In this document: positions 1-8,534 of the stretch, in pieces
Numbering within the stretch: position 1 is the stretch's first letter
Layout: each line of letters begins with the position of its first letter
Assembly: GCA_965207585.1 (NCBI GenBank)
Contig: CBDBMT010000003.1
Coordinates: 2,666,001-2,730,000, forward strand
Source of the DNA: Bin87 sp965207585
GTDB taxonomy: Bacteria; Chloroflexota; Dehalococcoidia; Lucifugimonadales; UBA3495
DNA length: 64,000 nucleotides
Direction of reading: 5' to 3'
Program-made: the position numbers and the translations under genes
Notes under the pieces: generated by a model
What the model was told of the DNA's origin: nothing
The model's database searches: none
The model's input: only the letters and a program-made list of their open reading frames with translations

Positions 1-1
1 T

Positions 2-649
2 GCTGGTGGCTTGCCCGAACCGAAGCGGTTATTGGATCATGCCAGGGCGCTTTTGGGAGATAGGGAGGTGACGGTTGTCGCGGTGGATATGCCCTTGTCC
101 AGACAACCGATTGTCAGGCGGAGGGCTTGCGACAATGCAATCTCCAGGGCTTTTGGTGCACTTGGATGCGGCACCCACACTCCTTCCACACAGAGACCAG
201 GCGCAATTTCTGCCAATCTGATGGCGGCATTAAATGACCTCGGTTACCCCCTCACAACCTGTGCACCATGGGCTGCCAACGACGAGGAATCAGTCGGACA
301 GACAATTGAAGTTTATCCGCACCCCGCTATCGTCAGTCTGTTGGGGCTGAGTTATAGACTTCCCTACAAGGTAAATAAGTCTACAACCTATTGGCCGAAC
401 ACGACGGTGGTTCAACGGATAAACAACCTGAGTGCGAAGTTCCAGCTTCTGCATACGGGACTATCGGGGCAGATAGTCGGGATTCCCGGCGATGTCGTGC
501 CTGCACCAGCGCCTCGCACGCTGACCGCTCTCAAACGATACGAAGATGCCTTGGATGCGTTAGTTTGCGCGTGGGTCGGAGCGTGTTATTTGGAAGGCCA
601 AGCTAATTGTTACGGGGACGCGGACGCCGCAATTTGGGTTCCCGCATAG
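2..649 (+). CDS. DUF429 family protein (5' partial)
   Basis: Predicted DUF429 protein, a family with an RNase H-like fold proposed to be a nuclease but without an established substrate. The frame is open to the left edge; the earliest start codon is a TTG at 11, but about 25 residues that normally carry the N-terminal G-x-D motif are missing, so the gene probably begins outside the window. Visible signatures, counted from that TTG, are VAVDMPLS at residues 23-30, the RRACDNAISRAFG segment followed by GCGTHTP, and EVYPHPAIV near residue 107. Codon use is less GC-biased than in the next gene. Family assignment is fairly sure, function is not. Confidence 0.75.
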   Translation, partial: AGGLPEPKRLLDHARALLGDREVTVVAVDMPLSRQPIVRRRACDNAISRAFGALGCGTHTPSTQRPGAISANLMAALNDLGYPLTTCAPWAANDEESVGQTIEVYPHPAIVSLLGLSYRLPYKVNKSTTYWPNTTVVQRINNLSAKFQLLHTGLSGQIVGIPGDVVPAPAPRTLTALKRYEDALDALVCAWVGACYLEGQANCYGDADAAIWVPA

Positions 650-712
650 GGCCCATCACTTCCGGTTATGGCATAATGCCCAAACCCATCCCCCTACGGA
701 GGTATCTCCCCC

Positions 713-1894
713 ATGGTTGACCTCAGGCGCGCCGCCGCCATCGTGGGCATCCACGAGCACGTCACCCGCTACGCTCCCGACAAGAGCGAACTCCAGATCC
801 AGGGCGAAAGCGTCATCAATGCCCTGAACGATGCCGGCCTCACCAAGGACGACGTCGACGGCCTGTTCACCGCCTCCAGCAGCGCCCGCAACAGCGGCAT
901 GAACCTGGCCGACTACCTCAACCTGTACCCCAGCTACGTCGACAACACCACCGTCGGCGGCGGGTCCTTCGAGTTCCACCTCTCCCACGCCCTCGCCGCC
1001 ATCGCGGCCGGCCGCATCAACGTGGCCGTGATCACCTACAGCAGCCTCGCCCGCTCCGGCGGCGTCTCCGTGGGAACCGGCGGAGTCGGACGCTTCGGCC
1101 ACCCCATCCTGGAGCCGTCACCGGACAGCTTTGAGGAACTCTACGGCATGACCACCGTGGGCCTCTACGCCATGATCGCCCGCCGCCACATGCACCTCTA
1201 CGGTACCACTTCCGAGCAGTTGGCGGAGGTTTCCGTGGCCATGCGGCACCATGCCTCCATGAACCCCGAGGCCCTCTTCCGCGACGAAATCACCGTCGAG
1301 GACGTGGTCGGCTCCCGCGTGATCTCGGACCCCTTGCACCTCATGGACTGCTGCGTCATCACCGACGGCGGCGGTGCAGTCGTGGTTGCATCGCCGGAGG
1401 TTGCCCGCAACTGCCGTCATACCCCGGTCTGGGTGCTGGGAACCGGCGAGGCCATCGCCCACCAGGGCGCCGGCAAGCGTGACCTGATCTACATCGCCGC
1501 CCACCAGAGCGCTCCCCGCGCCTTCGAGATGGCCGGCGTCACCCACGACGATATCGACATGGCCATGGTCTACGACTCCTTCACCATCACCGTGGTCGAG
1601 ACCCTGGAAGACCTGGGCTTCTGCAAGAAGGGCGAGGGCGGAGAATTCGTCAGCGGCGGCCGGCTTAAGGTCGGCGGGGCATTGCCAATCAACACCGACG
1701 GCGGCGGTCTCTCCTCCAACCACCCGGGGATGCGCGGCCTCTTTCTGCTCCTTGAAGCCACCCGCCAGCTCCGGCACCAGTTCGACGGCACCGGACGCCA
1801 GGTTCCCAACTGCCAGCTTGCCCTGGCCCACGGCACCGGCGGCGCCCTCGGCTCCCGCCACAGCGGCGGCACCGTCATCCTGGCCCGCGACTAA
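713..1894 (+). CDS. Thiolase-like protein (SCP2-thiolase/acetyl-CoA acetyltransferase fold)
   Basis: A 393-residue thiolase-superfamily protein with ATG at 713 behind a GGAGG site. The fold is shown by the N-terminal core, the GGGSFEFHLSHALAAIAAG segment (about residues 82-100), a GGGLSSNHPG histidine motif (about 335) and the closing AHGTGGALG motif. The position that carries the nucleophile cysteine in true thiolases is Gly/Ser here, and the C-terminal cysteine is replaced in AHG, so ordinary thiolytic chemistry is doubtful. A DUF35 gene follows, the usual partner of this subgroup; the pair probably acts on acyl-CoA or another carbonyl substrate. Family sure, substrate unknown. Confidence 0.85.
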   Translation: MVDLRRAAAIVGIHEHVTRYAPDKSELQIQGESVINALNDAGLTKDDVDGLFTASSSARNSGMNLADYLNLYPSYVDNTTVGGGSFEFHLSHALAAIAAGRINVAVITYSSLARSGGVSVGTGGVGRFGHPILEPSPDSFEELYGMTTVGLYAMIARRHMHLYGTTSEQLAEVSVAMRHHASMNPEALFRDEITVEDVVGSRVISDPLHLMDCCVITDGGGAVVVASPEVARNCRHTPVWVLGTGEAIAHQGAGKRDLIYIAAHQSAPRAFEMAGVTHDDIDMAMVYDSFTITVVETLEDLGFCKKGEGGEFVSGGRLKVGGALPINTDGGGLSSNHPGMRGLFLLLEATRQLRHQFDGTGRQVPNCQLALAHGTGGALGSRHSGGTVILARD

Positions 1895-1902
1895 ACCCTT
1901 CC

Positions 1903-1993
1903 GTCAGAATCAGGATTTGCGGAATTTTGTGATTTCCAGGATTACCTTTCCCAATCCTGCTAATCCCATAATCCTGAAAATCCTGATTCAGAC
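1903..1993. repeat. Dispersed palindromic intergenic element, copy 1
   Basis: An imperfect inverted-repeat element of 91 bp. Its left arm GTCAGAATCAGGATTT is mirrored by a right arm AAATCCTGATTCAGAC, with further AATCCTG/CAGGATT units inside. It fills the gap between the thiolase-like gene and its DUF35 partner. A second copy with nearly the same arms lies at 8264-8373. It has no coding potential and resembles a REP/MITE-like non-autonomous repeat. Confidence 0.7.
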
Positions 1994-2023
1994 CAATCAC
2001 TGCCATCTTGACAAGGAACCAAC

Positions 2024-2437
2024 ATGACAACCGCTTGGAACAAACCCCTACCCACCGTCGCCGGTGAGACCAAGGCTTTCTGGGACTCCTGCCGCCGCGG
2101 GCAACTGGTAATCCAGTACTGCGAGGAATGCGACGAATACCAATGGTACCCCCGCGGCATCTGCGCAGACTGCTGGGGCGATAGCGTCCGTTGGGTCCAG
2201 GCCAGCGGCCGCGGCACCGTTTGGACCTACACCGTGACCTACCAAAATCGCACCCCGGGTTTCGCCGAGATGGTCCCCTACGTCCTCGCCCTGGTCGAGC
2301 TGGAAGAAGGCGTCCGCATGTTCACCAACATCGTCGACTGCAACCCCCGTGACGTGCACATCGGCATGGCCGTGGAGGTCACTTTCCAGACTGCCACTCC
2401 GCAGATAACCATCCCCTATTTCAAGCCGGCCGGCTGA
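2024..2437 (+). CDS. Zn-ribbon/OB-fold DUF35 protein
   Basis: A 137-residue protein of the DUF35 family (rubredoxin-like zinc ribbon followed by an OB fold). These are partners of thiolase-like proteins in acyl-CoA condensation or cleavage and may bind CoA substrates. The zinc ribbon is CEEC at about residues 28-31 paired with CADC at about 46-49; the OB fold follows with TVWTYTVTYQNRTPGF and a C-terminal beta-rich stretch. The gene follows the thiolase-like gene, separated only by the palindromic element, so the two are probably co-transcribed. Family assignment is confident. Confidence 0.88.
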   Translation: MTTAWNKPLPTVAGETKAFWDSCRRGQLVIQYCEECDEYQWYPRGICADCWGDSVRWVQASGRGTVWTYTVTYQNRTPGFAEMVPYVLALVELEEGVRMFTNIVDCNPRDVHIGMAVEVTFQTATPQITIPYFKPAG

Positions 2438-2459
2438 CCCTGGTCGTTTTCCACGCACC

Positions 2460-2497
2460 AGCCCCGCCGGCGTGCCTGCCAGGCGGGGCTTCGTCTT
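2460..2497 (+). terminator. Probable rho-independent terminator
   Basis: A 9-bp perfect stem, AGCCCCGCC (2460-2468) with GGCGGGGCT (2482-2490), followed by a modest T-rich run TCGTCTT. It sits just after the DUF35 stop codon and would end the thiolase-like/DUF35 transcript. The U-tract is weak. Confidence 0.5.
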
Positions 2498-2652
2498 ACG
2501 GCTGGACGCATAGCGAAATCCTTTCATCTCATGAGGCCGGCCGCGACCGCTTGAGCCAAGTTCGGAAAGCCCGGTTTGTCGACTACAATTCGCTCCCCAA
2601 CCCTGCTAGACTGGCCGGGTAATATCAGTCCAATGGAGCTAGTGGCCGCGCT

Positions 2653-3357
2653 ATGACTACCACACCGCAGCAGTTATATCAGCTGCAAGAATTGGACCAT
2701 CGTATCGACGGTATCGACGCCGAGCGCAATCGCATCGAAAAACGTTTGGCCGCCGGTGTCAATCGCCCCGACCTGACCAGCGAAGCCGAGCACCATTCCG
2801 CCCGGGCCGTCGCTGTTGGCGCAAATATGCAGACCCGGCGCGAAGAAATGGAGCGGATCCGTGAGCGCCTGACCGGTCTGGAATCCCGGCTTTACGGCGG
2901 CAACGCCTCCCGCCGCGACCTGTCCGCCATCCAGCGGGAGGTCGACTCATCGAAATACCAGATCGACCAGCTCGACGAATTGCTGGTGGAGCTGGAGGAG
3001 GAACAGCGCGCCCACGAGGAGGCCGCCGTCGCCGCCCGCGACCATATGGAGGCCGCCGAGGTCGAGTGGCAGAGTCTCACCGAGACCCTCAGCAGCCGGC
3101 TGACCGAGTTGGAGAGCGACCGCGAAACCGCAACGGTCGAACGACAGGATATGGCCGTTACCCTTCCCCAGGCTGACCTGCAACGCTACGAACGGCTGCG
3201 CCGCAACAAGGCCGGCACCGCCGTCGCATTGGTTGACAACGGCCGCGTTTGCCTGGCCTGTCGCATGACCCTCACCAGCAACGTCATTCGACAACTGCGG
3301 GACAAGTCGAAACAAGTTCCGTGCAGCACCTGCGGCCGGATCCTGTTCCAGCAGTAG
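2653..3357 (+). CDS. Coiled-coil C4-type zinc-ribbon protein (zf-RING_7/DUF164)
   Basis: A 234-residue cytoplasmic protein: residues 5 to about 185 form a long heptad-rich coiled coil, and the C terminus carries a four-cysteine zinc ribbon (CLAC at about 200-203 and CSTC at about 223-226). This architecture is the COG1579/DUF164 family, conserved across many bacteria and thought to bind nucleic acid or act in RNA metabolism; the exact role is unsettled. A possible -10 TACAAT lies at 2584-2589 with a poor -35. It is a single gene between a terminator-like hairpin and the amidohydrolase. Confidence 0.85.
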   Translation: MTTTPQQLYQLQELDHRIDGIDAERNRIEKRLAAGVNRPDLTSEAEHHSARAVAVGANMQTRREEMERIRERLTGLESRLYGGNASRRDLSAIQREVDSSKYQIDQLDELLVELEEEQRAHEEAAVAARDHMEAAEVEWQSLTETLSSRLTELESDRETATVERQDMAVTLPQADLQRYERLRRNKAGTAVALVDNGRVCLACRMTLTSNVIRQLRDKSKQVPCSTCGRILFQQ

Positions 3358-3419
3358 CGGGTCCGACCCGTCGAGACGCTGCGCCCGGCTCAAACTACCC
3401 AAGCATGGAGAGGTGACTG

Positions 3420-4196
3420 ATGAAACCGCTGCGTGTTGGCATGCTTCACTTGTCCCCGGAACTGGCCGATGTTGCCCATAATCGCGCGTTGGCCGAGAAG
3501 GGCTTGGCCCGCGCCGTAGAGATGGGCGCTCAGTGGGTGATCACTCCGGAATTGTTCGTCACCGGCTACAAGTTCGCCGAGCAGATCGGCACCGACTGGA
3601 TACTGCCCCAACCTGATGAATGGATGCAGACTTTCTGCGGCCAGGTCCGCGAGCACGGCGTCACGGTGTTCCTCTCTCACCCCGAGCGGGACCCCGACGC
3701 CGGTTTGATGTACAACACGGTGTTCGTGATCGGGCCCGACGGCTCGATCATCGGACGCCACCGCAAGGTCAAAGCCCTCCGCGGACCCGAGGCCTGGTCG
3801 TCCGCGGGTGCCGACATCGTCCCTATCGACTGCGACGGCACCGCCGTCGGCGTGATGATCTGCGCCGACGCTTACCGCAACGACGTTGCCGGCATCCTGA
3901 AAGACCGCGGCGCCGAGATCCTCGTCTCGCCAGCCTCCTGGGGCCCTGGCGACTGTGGTCCCCTGGGAGAGTGGGAGCAGCGGACCCTGGACACCGGCCT
4001 GGCCATTATGGTGTGCAACCGCTCCGGCTGGGAGGCCGACGACCTCGATTTCAACGAGGCCGTCAGCGTCGTCGCCGTGAATGGGGAGCGCGTGTTGCAG
4101 GCTTTCTGCGGTGAGGAGTCGGCTGTCCTGGTGTTCGATTGGGACCTGGACAGCATGGCGCCGTTGTCTACCGAGTATGAGACCGCGTGGATCTAA
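3420..4196 (+). CDS. Carbon-nitrogen hydrolase (nitrilase superfamily)
   Basis: A 258-residue amidohydrolase of the nitrilase superfamily, which cleaves C-N bonds of amides, carbamoyls or nitriles with a Glu-Lys-Cys triad. All three are visible: E44 in TPELF, K116 in RHRKVK, and C148 in MICAD. The length fits the family. The ATG at 3420 follows AGAGGTG. Its substrate cannot be read from sequence; omega-amidase, carbamoylputrescine-amidase-like or aliphatic amidase roles are all possible. It is monocistronic or loosely linked to the DUF164 gene 62 bp upstream. Confidence 0.87.
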   Translation: MKPLRVGMLHLSPELADVAHNRALAEKGLARAVEMGAQWVITPELFVTGYKFAEQIGTDWILPQPDEWMQTFCGQVREHGVTVFLSHPERDPDAGLMYNTVFVIGPDGSIIGRHRKVKALRGPEAWSSAGADIVPIDCDGTAVGVMICADAYRNDVAGILKDRGAEILVSPASWGPGDCGPLGEWEQRTLDTGLAIMVCNRSGWEADDLDFNEAVSVVAVNGERVLQAFCGEESAVLVFDWDLDSMAPLSTEYETAWI

Positions 4197-4269
4197 GTTG
4201 ATCTGTGCCTGGAACCGCTCGTCGGCGCGCCGCGGCGGTTTCCACATCGTCCGGTAGACCCTAAACCGG

Positions 4270-5028
4270 ATGGAAAACGCCGTTCGGCTTCTGCTCACGG
4301 TGATGTGGCGGAGCATTGGCCCGTTGCGTGACCTGGCGCCCATCGTCATCGTCATCGCCTTCTTCCAGATAGTGGTGCTGCGGCAGCCTTTCCCCAATCT
4401 CGGGAACGTTCTCGTTGGGTTGCTCTGTGTGTACGTCGGCCTGGCCCTGTTCATCCGGGGTTTGGAAAGCGGCCTTTTCCCCCTGGGCGAAGCGTTGGCC
4501 GAGGGTTTTGCTAACCGCGGTAGCCTCACCGCTCTATTGGCCTTCGCCTTCTGTCTCGGCTTCGCTACCACCGTCGCCGAGCCGGCGCTGATCGCCATCA
4601 TCGCTGAGGCCGCAGAGGTGGCGGCAGAAGCCGGCGTAATCGCGGATAGCGACCGGGCCCGCAGCGCCTACGCCCTGGAACTGCGCCTGGTGGTGGCCGG
4701 CTCAGTGGGAGCGGCCATCGTCCTCGGTGTTTTCCGTATCCTGAAGGGCTGGCCCATTCACTTCCTGATTATCGGCGGTTACGTGCTGGTGACCGTGCTG
4801 ACCACCGTGGCGCCGGCTGAGATCATCGGCGTGGCCTACGACTCCGGCGGCGTCACCACCAGCACCATTACCGTGCCTCTCGTCACCGCGTTGGGCGTGG
4901 GGCTGGCCGCGTCGATACGAGGCCGCAATCCTATGGTCGACGGTTTTGGACTGATTGCCCTGGCCAGCCTGACCCCCATGATCTGTGTGCTTGCCTACGG
5001 CATGGTGAACCAATGGCTGCATTTCTGA
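4270..5028 (+). CDS. DUF1538 integral membrane protein (first of two)
   Basis: A 252-residue polytopic membrane protein of the DUF1538 family. Hydrophobic segments lie at about residues 22-40, 52-68, 92-112, 140-158, 165-182, 196-214 and 228-248. Family hallmarks are GFATTVAEPAL near residue 98, AYDSGGVTTSTITVP near residue 195 and a DGFGLIALASLTP segment near the C terminus. DUF1538 proteins are presumed transporters or channels with no proven substrate. The next gene is a paralogue overlapping it by 16 bp, equivalent to splitting the tandem-domain DUF1538 proteins of other bacteria into two chains. A PII-like and a CBS protein follow, suggesting regulated transport. Confidence 0.85.
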   Translation: MENAVRLLLTVMWRSIGPLRDLAPIVIVIAFFQIVVLRQPFPNLGNVLVGLLCVYVGLALFIRGLESGLFPLGEALAEGFANRGSLTALLAFAFCLGFATTVAEPALIAIIAEAAEVAAEAGVIADSDRARSAYALELRLVVAGSVGAAIVLGVFRILKGWPIHFLIIGGYVLVTVLTTVAPAEIIGVAYDSGGVTTSTITVPLVTALGVGLAASIRGRNPMVDGFGLIALASLTPMICVLAYGMVNQWLHF

Positions 5029-5837
5029 ACACGCTGGGCGCAACCGTTTGGTCCACCGTATTCGACGTGGCGCCGATCGTCGTCGTCCTGGTGCTGTTTC
5101 AGGTGGTTGTGCTGCGTCGCCGCCTGCCCAACCTGCGGCGAATGGCTGTCGGGTTGGCGTGCGTCCTGTTGGGACTGGCGCTCTTTTTGGTCGGACTGGA
5201 AGAGGCGCTCTTCCCCATCGGCGAGACCATGGCGCGCCAGCTCACCGCCCCAAATGCCATTGGCGTTCCGACTGCGGACATCGGGGTGGACTGGAGCGAC
5301 TATCTGCTGGTGTACGCTTTCGGCGCAGCCATCGGCTTTGCCACCACGGTCGCCGAACCGTCGCTCATGGCCGTGGCAATCAAGGCTGAGGAAGTCTCGG
5401 GGGGCACCGTTCGCGCGTGGGGACTGCGGATTGCCGTGGCCGTGGGTGTGGCAATCGGCGTGTCGTTGGGCTGCTTTCGCATCGTCACCGGCACTCCGCT
5501 GCCCTGGTACATCATCGCCGCCTACGTCGTCGTTATTTTGCAAACCCTGCGCTCCGCTCGAACCATCATACCCCTGGCCTACGATAGCGGCGGCGTAACC
5601 ACGTCAACCGTCACGGTGCCGGTGGTGGCTGCCCTCGGTCTCGGTTTGGCCGGCAGCATTCCGGGGCGCAGCCCTCTAATCGACGGTTTTGGCCTGATCG
5701 CGTTCGCCAGTGTTTTTCCCATAATGACCGTGTTGGGTTATGCTATGGTGGCATCTCTGTGGAGGCGTCGAGGCGTCGCTGCGAATTCCAGGGGGACTGA
5801 CCATGAGAATGAAGTTGATAGTCGCCTTGGTCAATGA
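5013..5837 (+). CDS. DUF1538 integral membrane protein (second of two)
   Basis: A 274-residue paralogue of the preceding protein with the same hallmarks: GFATTVAEPSL (about residue 109), AYDSGGVTTSTVTVP (about 190) and DGFGLIAFAS near the C terminus, with about seven hydrophobic segments. ATG at 5013 lies within the end of the first gene, so translation is probably coupled. The last 25 residues are hydrophilic and overlap the start of the PII-like gene by 35 bp. The two proteins most likely form a heterodimer acting as one transporter or channel; the substrate is unknown. Confidence 0.83.
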   Translation: MAAFLNTLGATVWSTVFDVAPIVVVLVLFQVVVLRRRLPNLRRMAVGLACVLLGLALFLVGLEEALFPIGETMARQLTAPNAIGVPTADIGVDWSDYLLVYAFGAAIGFATTVAEPSLMAVAIKAEEVSGGTVRAWGLRIAVAVGVAIGVSLGCFRIVTGTPLPWYIIAAYVVVILQTLRSARTIIPLAYDSGGVTTSTVTVPVVAALGLGLAGSIPGRSPLIDGFGLIAFASVFPIMTVLGYAMVASLWRRRGVAANSRGTDHENEVDSRLGQ

Positions 5838-6153
5838 TGACAACATGCAAGCCGTGGTCGACGCGGCCCGCTCCGGCGGCGCCACCGGAGCAACCATCAT
5901 CCCCGGCGCGCGCGGCGAGGGAGTGCGCCCCGAAAAGACCTTCCTGGGGCTTACGCTGGAGTCCAAGCGCGACCTCGCCCTTTTCCTGGTGGTGGAAACC
6001 CGAGCCCGTGACATACTGGAGCGCATCCGGGACGCCGGACGGTTCGATACCCAGCACGGCGCCGGCATCGCGTTTCAGCTGGATATCGAGGACACCGTCG
6101 GCTTGGTCAGCCAATTGCCCACCATCCGCGAAGAGTTGGAATCCGACCTGTGA
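5803..6153 (+). CDS. PII-like signal protein of the DUF1538 operon
   Basis: A 116-residue protein with the ferredoxin-like PII/GlnB fold: strand-helix start MKLIVALVNDDNMQAVVDAA, a T-loop-like region around GARGEGVRPEKTFLG, and a C-terminal helix. The start was set at ATG 5803, with GGGGGA 5 bp upstream, because an upstream in-frame extension has no homologous character. There is no uridylylation-type tyrosine of classical GlnB, so it is a PII-like effector sensor (adenine nucleotide, bicarbonate or another ligand). Overlap with DUF1538-2 and with the CBS gene makes a tightly coupled operon; it probably gates the membrane proteins. Confidence 0.8.
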   Translation: MRMKLIVALVNDDNMQAVVDAARSGGATGATIIPGARGEGVRPEKTFLGLTLESKRDLALFLVVETRARDILERIRDAGRFDTQHGAGIAFQLDIEDTVGLVSQLPTIREELESDL

Positions 6154-6554
6154 GCGCGCAGCGGCCGACCAGGGTCGGCGACATCATGGCGGTCGAGTTT
6201 CCCAGCATCGATGGGCTGGCTACCGTCGCTGAAGCCATGTCGTTGATGAAGCAGCATGGCGTCGACGCCCTGGTCGTCAACCGGCGCGACGAAACCGACG
6301 AGGCCGGGCTGGCTCTCCTCTCCGACATCGCCCGCGAAGTCATCGGCCCGAACCGCTCGCCGGAACGGGTGAACGTCTATGAAATTATGAACAAGCCCGC
6401 GATGACTCTGCCTGCCGATATGCTGGCGAGGTACGCGGTGCGCTTGCTGACACGGTTCCAGTTATCTCATGCCGTCGTCGTGGACCCTGACCGCAACCCG
6501 GTCGGATTGGTCACCATGCGCAACCTGGTATTGGGACCCGAACTGGCGGCATAA
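6150..6554 (+). CDS. CBS-domain protein
   Basis: A 134-residue protein consisting of a CBS-domain pair: the first repeat spans residues 8-60 (VGDIMAVEF...ATVAEAMSLMKQHGVDALVV) and the second 73-130 (VYEIMNKPAMTLPADM...LSHAVVVDPDRNPVGLVTMRNL). CBS pairs bind adenosyl ligands such as AMP, ATP or SAM. Start is GTG at 6150, overlapping the PII-like stop by 4 bp (GTGA), so the two are translationally coupled. Together with the PII-like gene it gives two nucleotide-sensing proteins for one DUF1538 membrane pair. Family sure, target inferred. Confidence 0.85.
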   Translation: MSAQRPTRVGDIMAVEFPSIDGLATVAEAMSLMKQHGVDALVVNRRDETDEAGLALLSDIAREVIGPNRSPERVNVYEIMNKPAMTLPADMLARYAVRLLTRFQLSHAVVVDPDRNPVGLVTMRNLVLGPELAA

Positions 6555-6603
6555 TCGGAAACGAAGTCCGGCGACTGCCGGCAATTTACTGGAGCGCATC
6601 AAG

Positions 6604-8241
6604 ATGGACCCCATCAACGTCGTAGCCGAACGCCTGGGCATCGACCAGCACCACCTGATCCCCTACGGCAACACCAAGGCCAAGGTGAGCCTCGACGCCA
6701 TCCGCGAGAACGGCCAGCGCGGCAAGCTGGTGGTCGTTACCGGCATCACGCCCACGCCCGCCGGAGAAGGCAAGACCACCACCTCCATCGGCTTGACTGA
6801 CGGACTCGGCCGGCTGGGACACAAGGCTGTGGTCAACCTCCGCGAGCCGGCCCTGGGCCCGATCTTCGGCATCAAGGGCGGTGGAACCGGCGGCGGCAAG
6901 GCCCGCGTCGTTCCTGAGGACGAGATCAACATCCATTTCACCGGCGACGCCCACGCCGTAGGCTCCACGCACAACCTCCTCGCTGCCCTCGTCGAGAATG
7001 CCGTCTACCGCAACCAGGCTTGCGACATGGCCCCCGAAGGCATTACCTGGTCTCGCGTCACCGACGCCTCCGACCGCGCGCTCCGGCAAATAACCTCCGG
7101 TCTCGGCGGCAACGCCAACAGCCCCCTGCGGGAGACTCGCTTCGATTTCATAACCGCCTCCGAGATCATGGCCATACTCGCGCTGGCGACCGATCTCGAA
7201 GACCTTCGGGCGCGCCTGTCCCGCATGGTCGTCGGAACCAACCGCAGCGGGGATCCGGTCTCCGTCGAAGATTTGGGTCTGGTCGGACCGCTCATGGCCG
7301 TCATGCGCCACACCGTCATGCCCAACCTGGTGCAGACCATGGAGGGGATGCCTGCCATCGTTCATTCCGGTCCCTTCGGCAACATCGCCCACGGGTGCAG
7401 CTCAATTATTGCCGACCGTCTGGCCCTGGGTTATGCAGATATCATTATCACTGAGGCCGGTTTCGCCTCCGATCTCGGCTTCGAAAAGTTCATGCACATC
7501 AAGACCCGGAACAGCGGCCTGCCCATTGCGGCCGCCGTCCTGGTGTCCTCCGTCCGCGCCATGCGGTGGCACGGCGGCGCCCTGCGCCGCAACCTGTCCC
7601 AGCCCGACCTGGAGGCCATGAAGGCCGGCGCCGCCAACATGGTGCACCACATTAACATCGTGCGCAGCTTCGGCCTGCCCGTAGTGGTTGCCCTCAACCG
7701 CTTCGAGGGCGACAGCGCCGAGGAGTTGCAGGCCGCTGCCGAAATTGCCTCGCAGGCCGGCGCCTACGCCACCGCCGAATATTCCGGCTTCACCGACGGC
7801 GGCGAGGGCGGAATAGCCCTTGCCGAAGCCGTTGCCCGCGCCGCGAACGACCCGGCGGCGGCCCCGGACAGCATTGACTACGCCTACGATCTCGACGCGT
7901 CTATTGAGGACAAGGTGCTCGCCCTGGCCCGTCGAATCTACGGCGCCGAAAGCGTCAGCTGGACCGCCGAGGCCCGCCGTCGCGCTCGTTTCTTCGCCTC
8001 GCAGGGTTGGGACAATCTGCCCATCTGCATGGCCAAGACCCACCTGTCCATCTCCCACGATCCCGCGCTCAAGGGCAGCCCGTCCGGTTATGTCTTCCCC
8101 GTGTCCGACATCCGCGCTTCCGTGGGCGCCGGCTTCCTCTACACCCTGGCCGGCCGCATCGAGACCCTGCCCGGCCTCCCCACCCGGCCCCGCGCCGTCG
8201 ACATGGACGTGTCTCCCGACGGCGAGATCGTAAACCTCTAG
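6604..8241 (+). CDS. fhs: Formate-tetrahydrofolate ligase
   Basis: A 545-residue formyl-tetrahydrofolate synthetase, which makes 10-formyl-THF from formate, THF and ATP for one-carbon metabolism and the methyl branch of the Wood-Ljungdahl pathway. Visible are the P-loop TPAGEGKTTT (about residues 50-59), REPALGPIFGIKGGG (about 80-94), the INIHFTGDAHAVG segment and a typical C terminus GEIVNL. Start was placed at ATG 6604 after a GGAGCG site; the longer upstream frame runs inside the CBS gene and is not homologous. The length matches the family. It lies 49 bp after the CBS gene. Confidence 0.96.
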   Translation: MDPINVVAERLGIDQHHLIPYGNTKAKVSLDAIRENGQRGKLVVVTGITPTPAGEGKTTTSIGLTDGLGRLGHKAVVNLREPALGPIFGIKGGGTGGGKARVVPEDEINIHFTGDAHAVGSTHNLLAALVENAVYRNQACDMAPEGITWSRVTDASDRALRQITSGLGGNANSPLRETRFDFITASEIMAILALATDLEDLRARLSRMVVGTNRSGDPVSVEDLGLVGPLMAVMRHTVMPNLVQTMEGMPAIVHSGPFGNIAHGCSSIIADRLALGYADIIITEAGFASDLGFEKFMHIKTRNSGLPIAAAVLVSSVRAMRWHGGALRRNLSQPDLEAMKAGAANMVHHINIVRSFGLPVVVALNRFEGDSAEELQAAAEIASQAGAYATAEYSGFTDGGEGGIALAEAVARAANDPAAAPDSIDYAYDLDASIEDKVLALARRIYGAESVSWTAEARRRARFFASQGWDNLPICMAKTHLSISHDPALKGSPSGYVFPVSDIRASVGAGFLYTLAGRIETLPGLPTRPRAVDMDVSPDGEIVNL

Positions 8242-8263
8242 CAGCCGGCGCTGAACCCGAATT

Positions 8264-8373
8264 GTCAGAATCAAGATTTGCTGGATTTTGTGATTGGACA
8301 GGATTGAGAGATCTCCATCGCGGAACGGCTCCAATCCTGAAAATCCGTAAATCTTGAAAATCCTGATTCTGAC
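8264..8373. repeat. Dispersed palindromic intergenic element, copy 2
   Basis: A 110-bp element with arms GTCAGAATCAAGATTT at the left and AAATCCTGATTCTGAC at the right, plus internal CAGGATT/AATCCTG units. It is homologous to the copy at 1903-1993, but with a longer centre. It lies directly after fhs in the longest gene-free stretch of the window (8242-8600); the rest of that stretch holds scattered ATCCTG fragments and the def promoter. Confidence 0.7.
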
Positions 8374-8504
8374 GCTCCCCCACCGCAAAACGGACGCGCA
8401 TGAGGGTTGCCCGATCCTGATTAAATCAAAAGATCCTGTGTATCCCCTCTATCTTGGCAAATGTTCGGCCCTGCGTTAAGACCGGGTATTCACGAGCGGC
8501 CGGC

Positions 8505-8534
8505 TTTACACCCTCAAAACAGCGCGAATATAAT
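8505..8534 (+). promoter_or_regulatory. Sigma70-type promoter of def
   Basis: A -35 TTTACA at 8505-8510 (5 of 6 matches) is separated by 18 bp from a perfect -10 TATAAT at 8529-8534. A transcript would begin near 8541, about 60 bp before the def start at 8601. This also argues against the longer in-frame start at 8454, which would lie upstream of the promoter. Confidence 0.65.
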
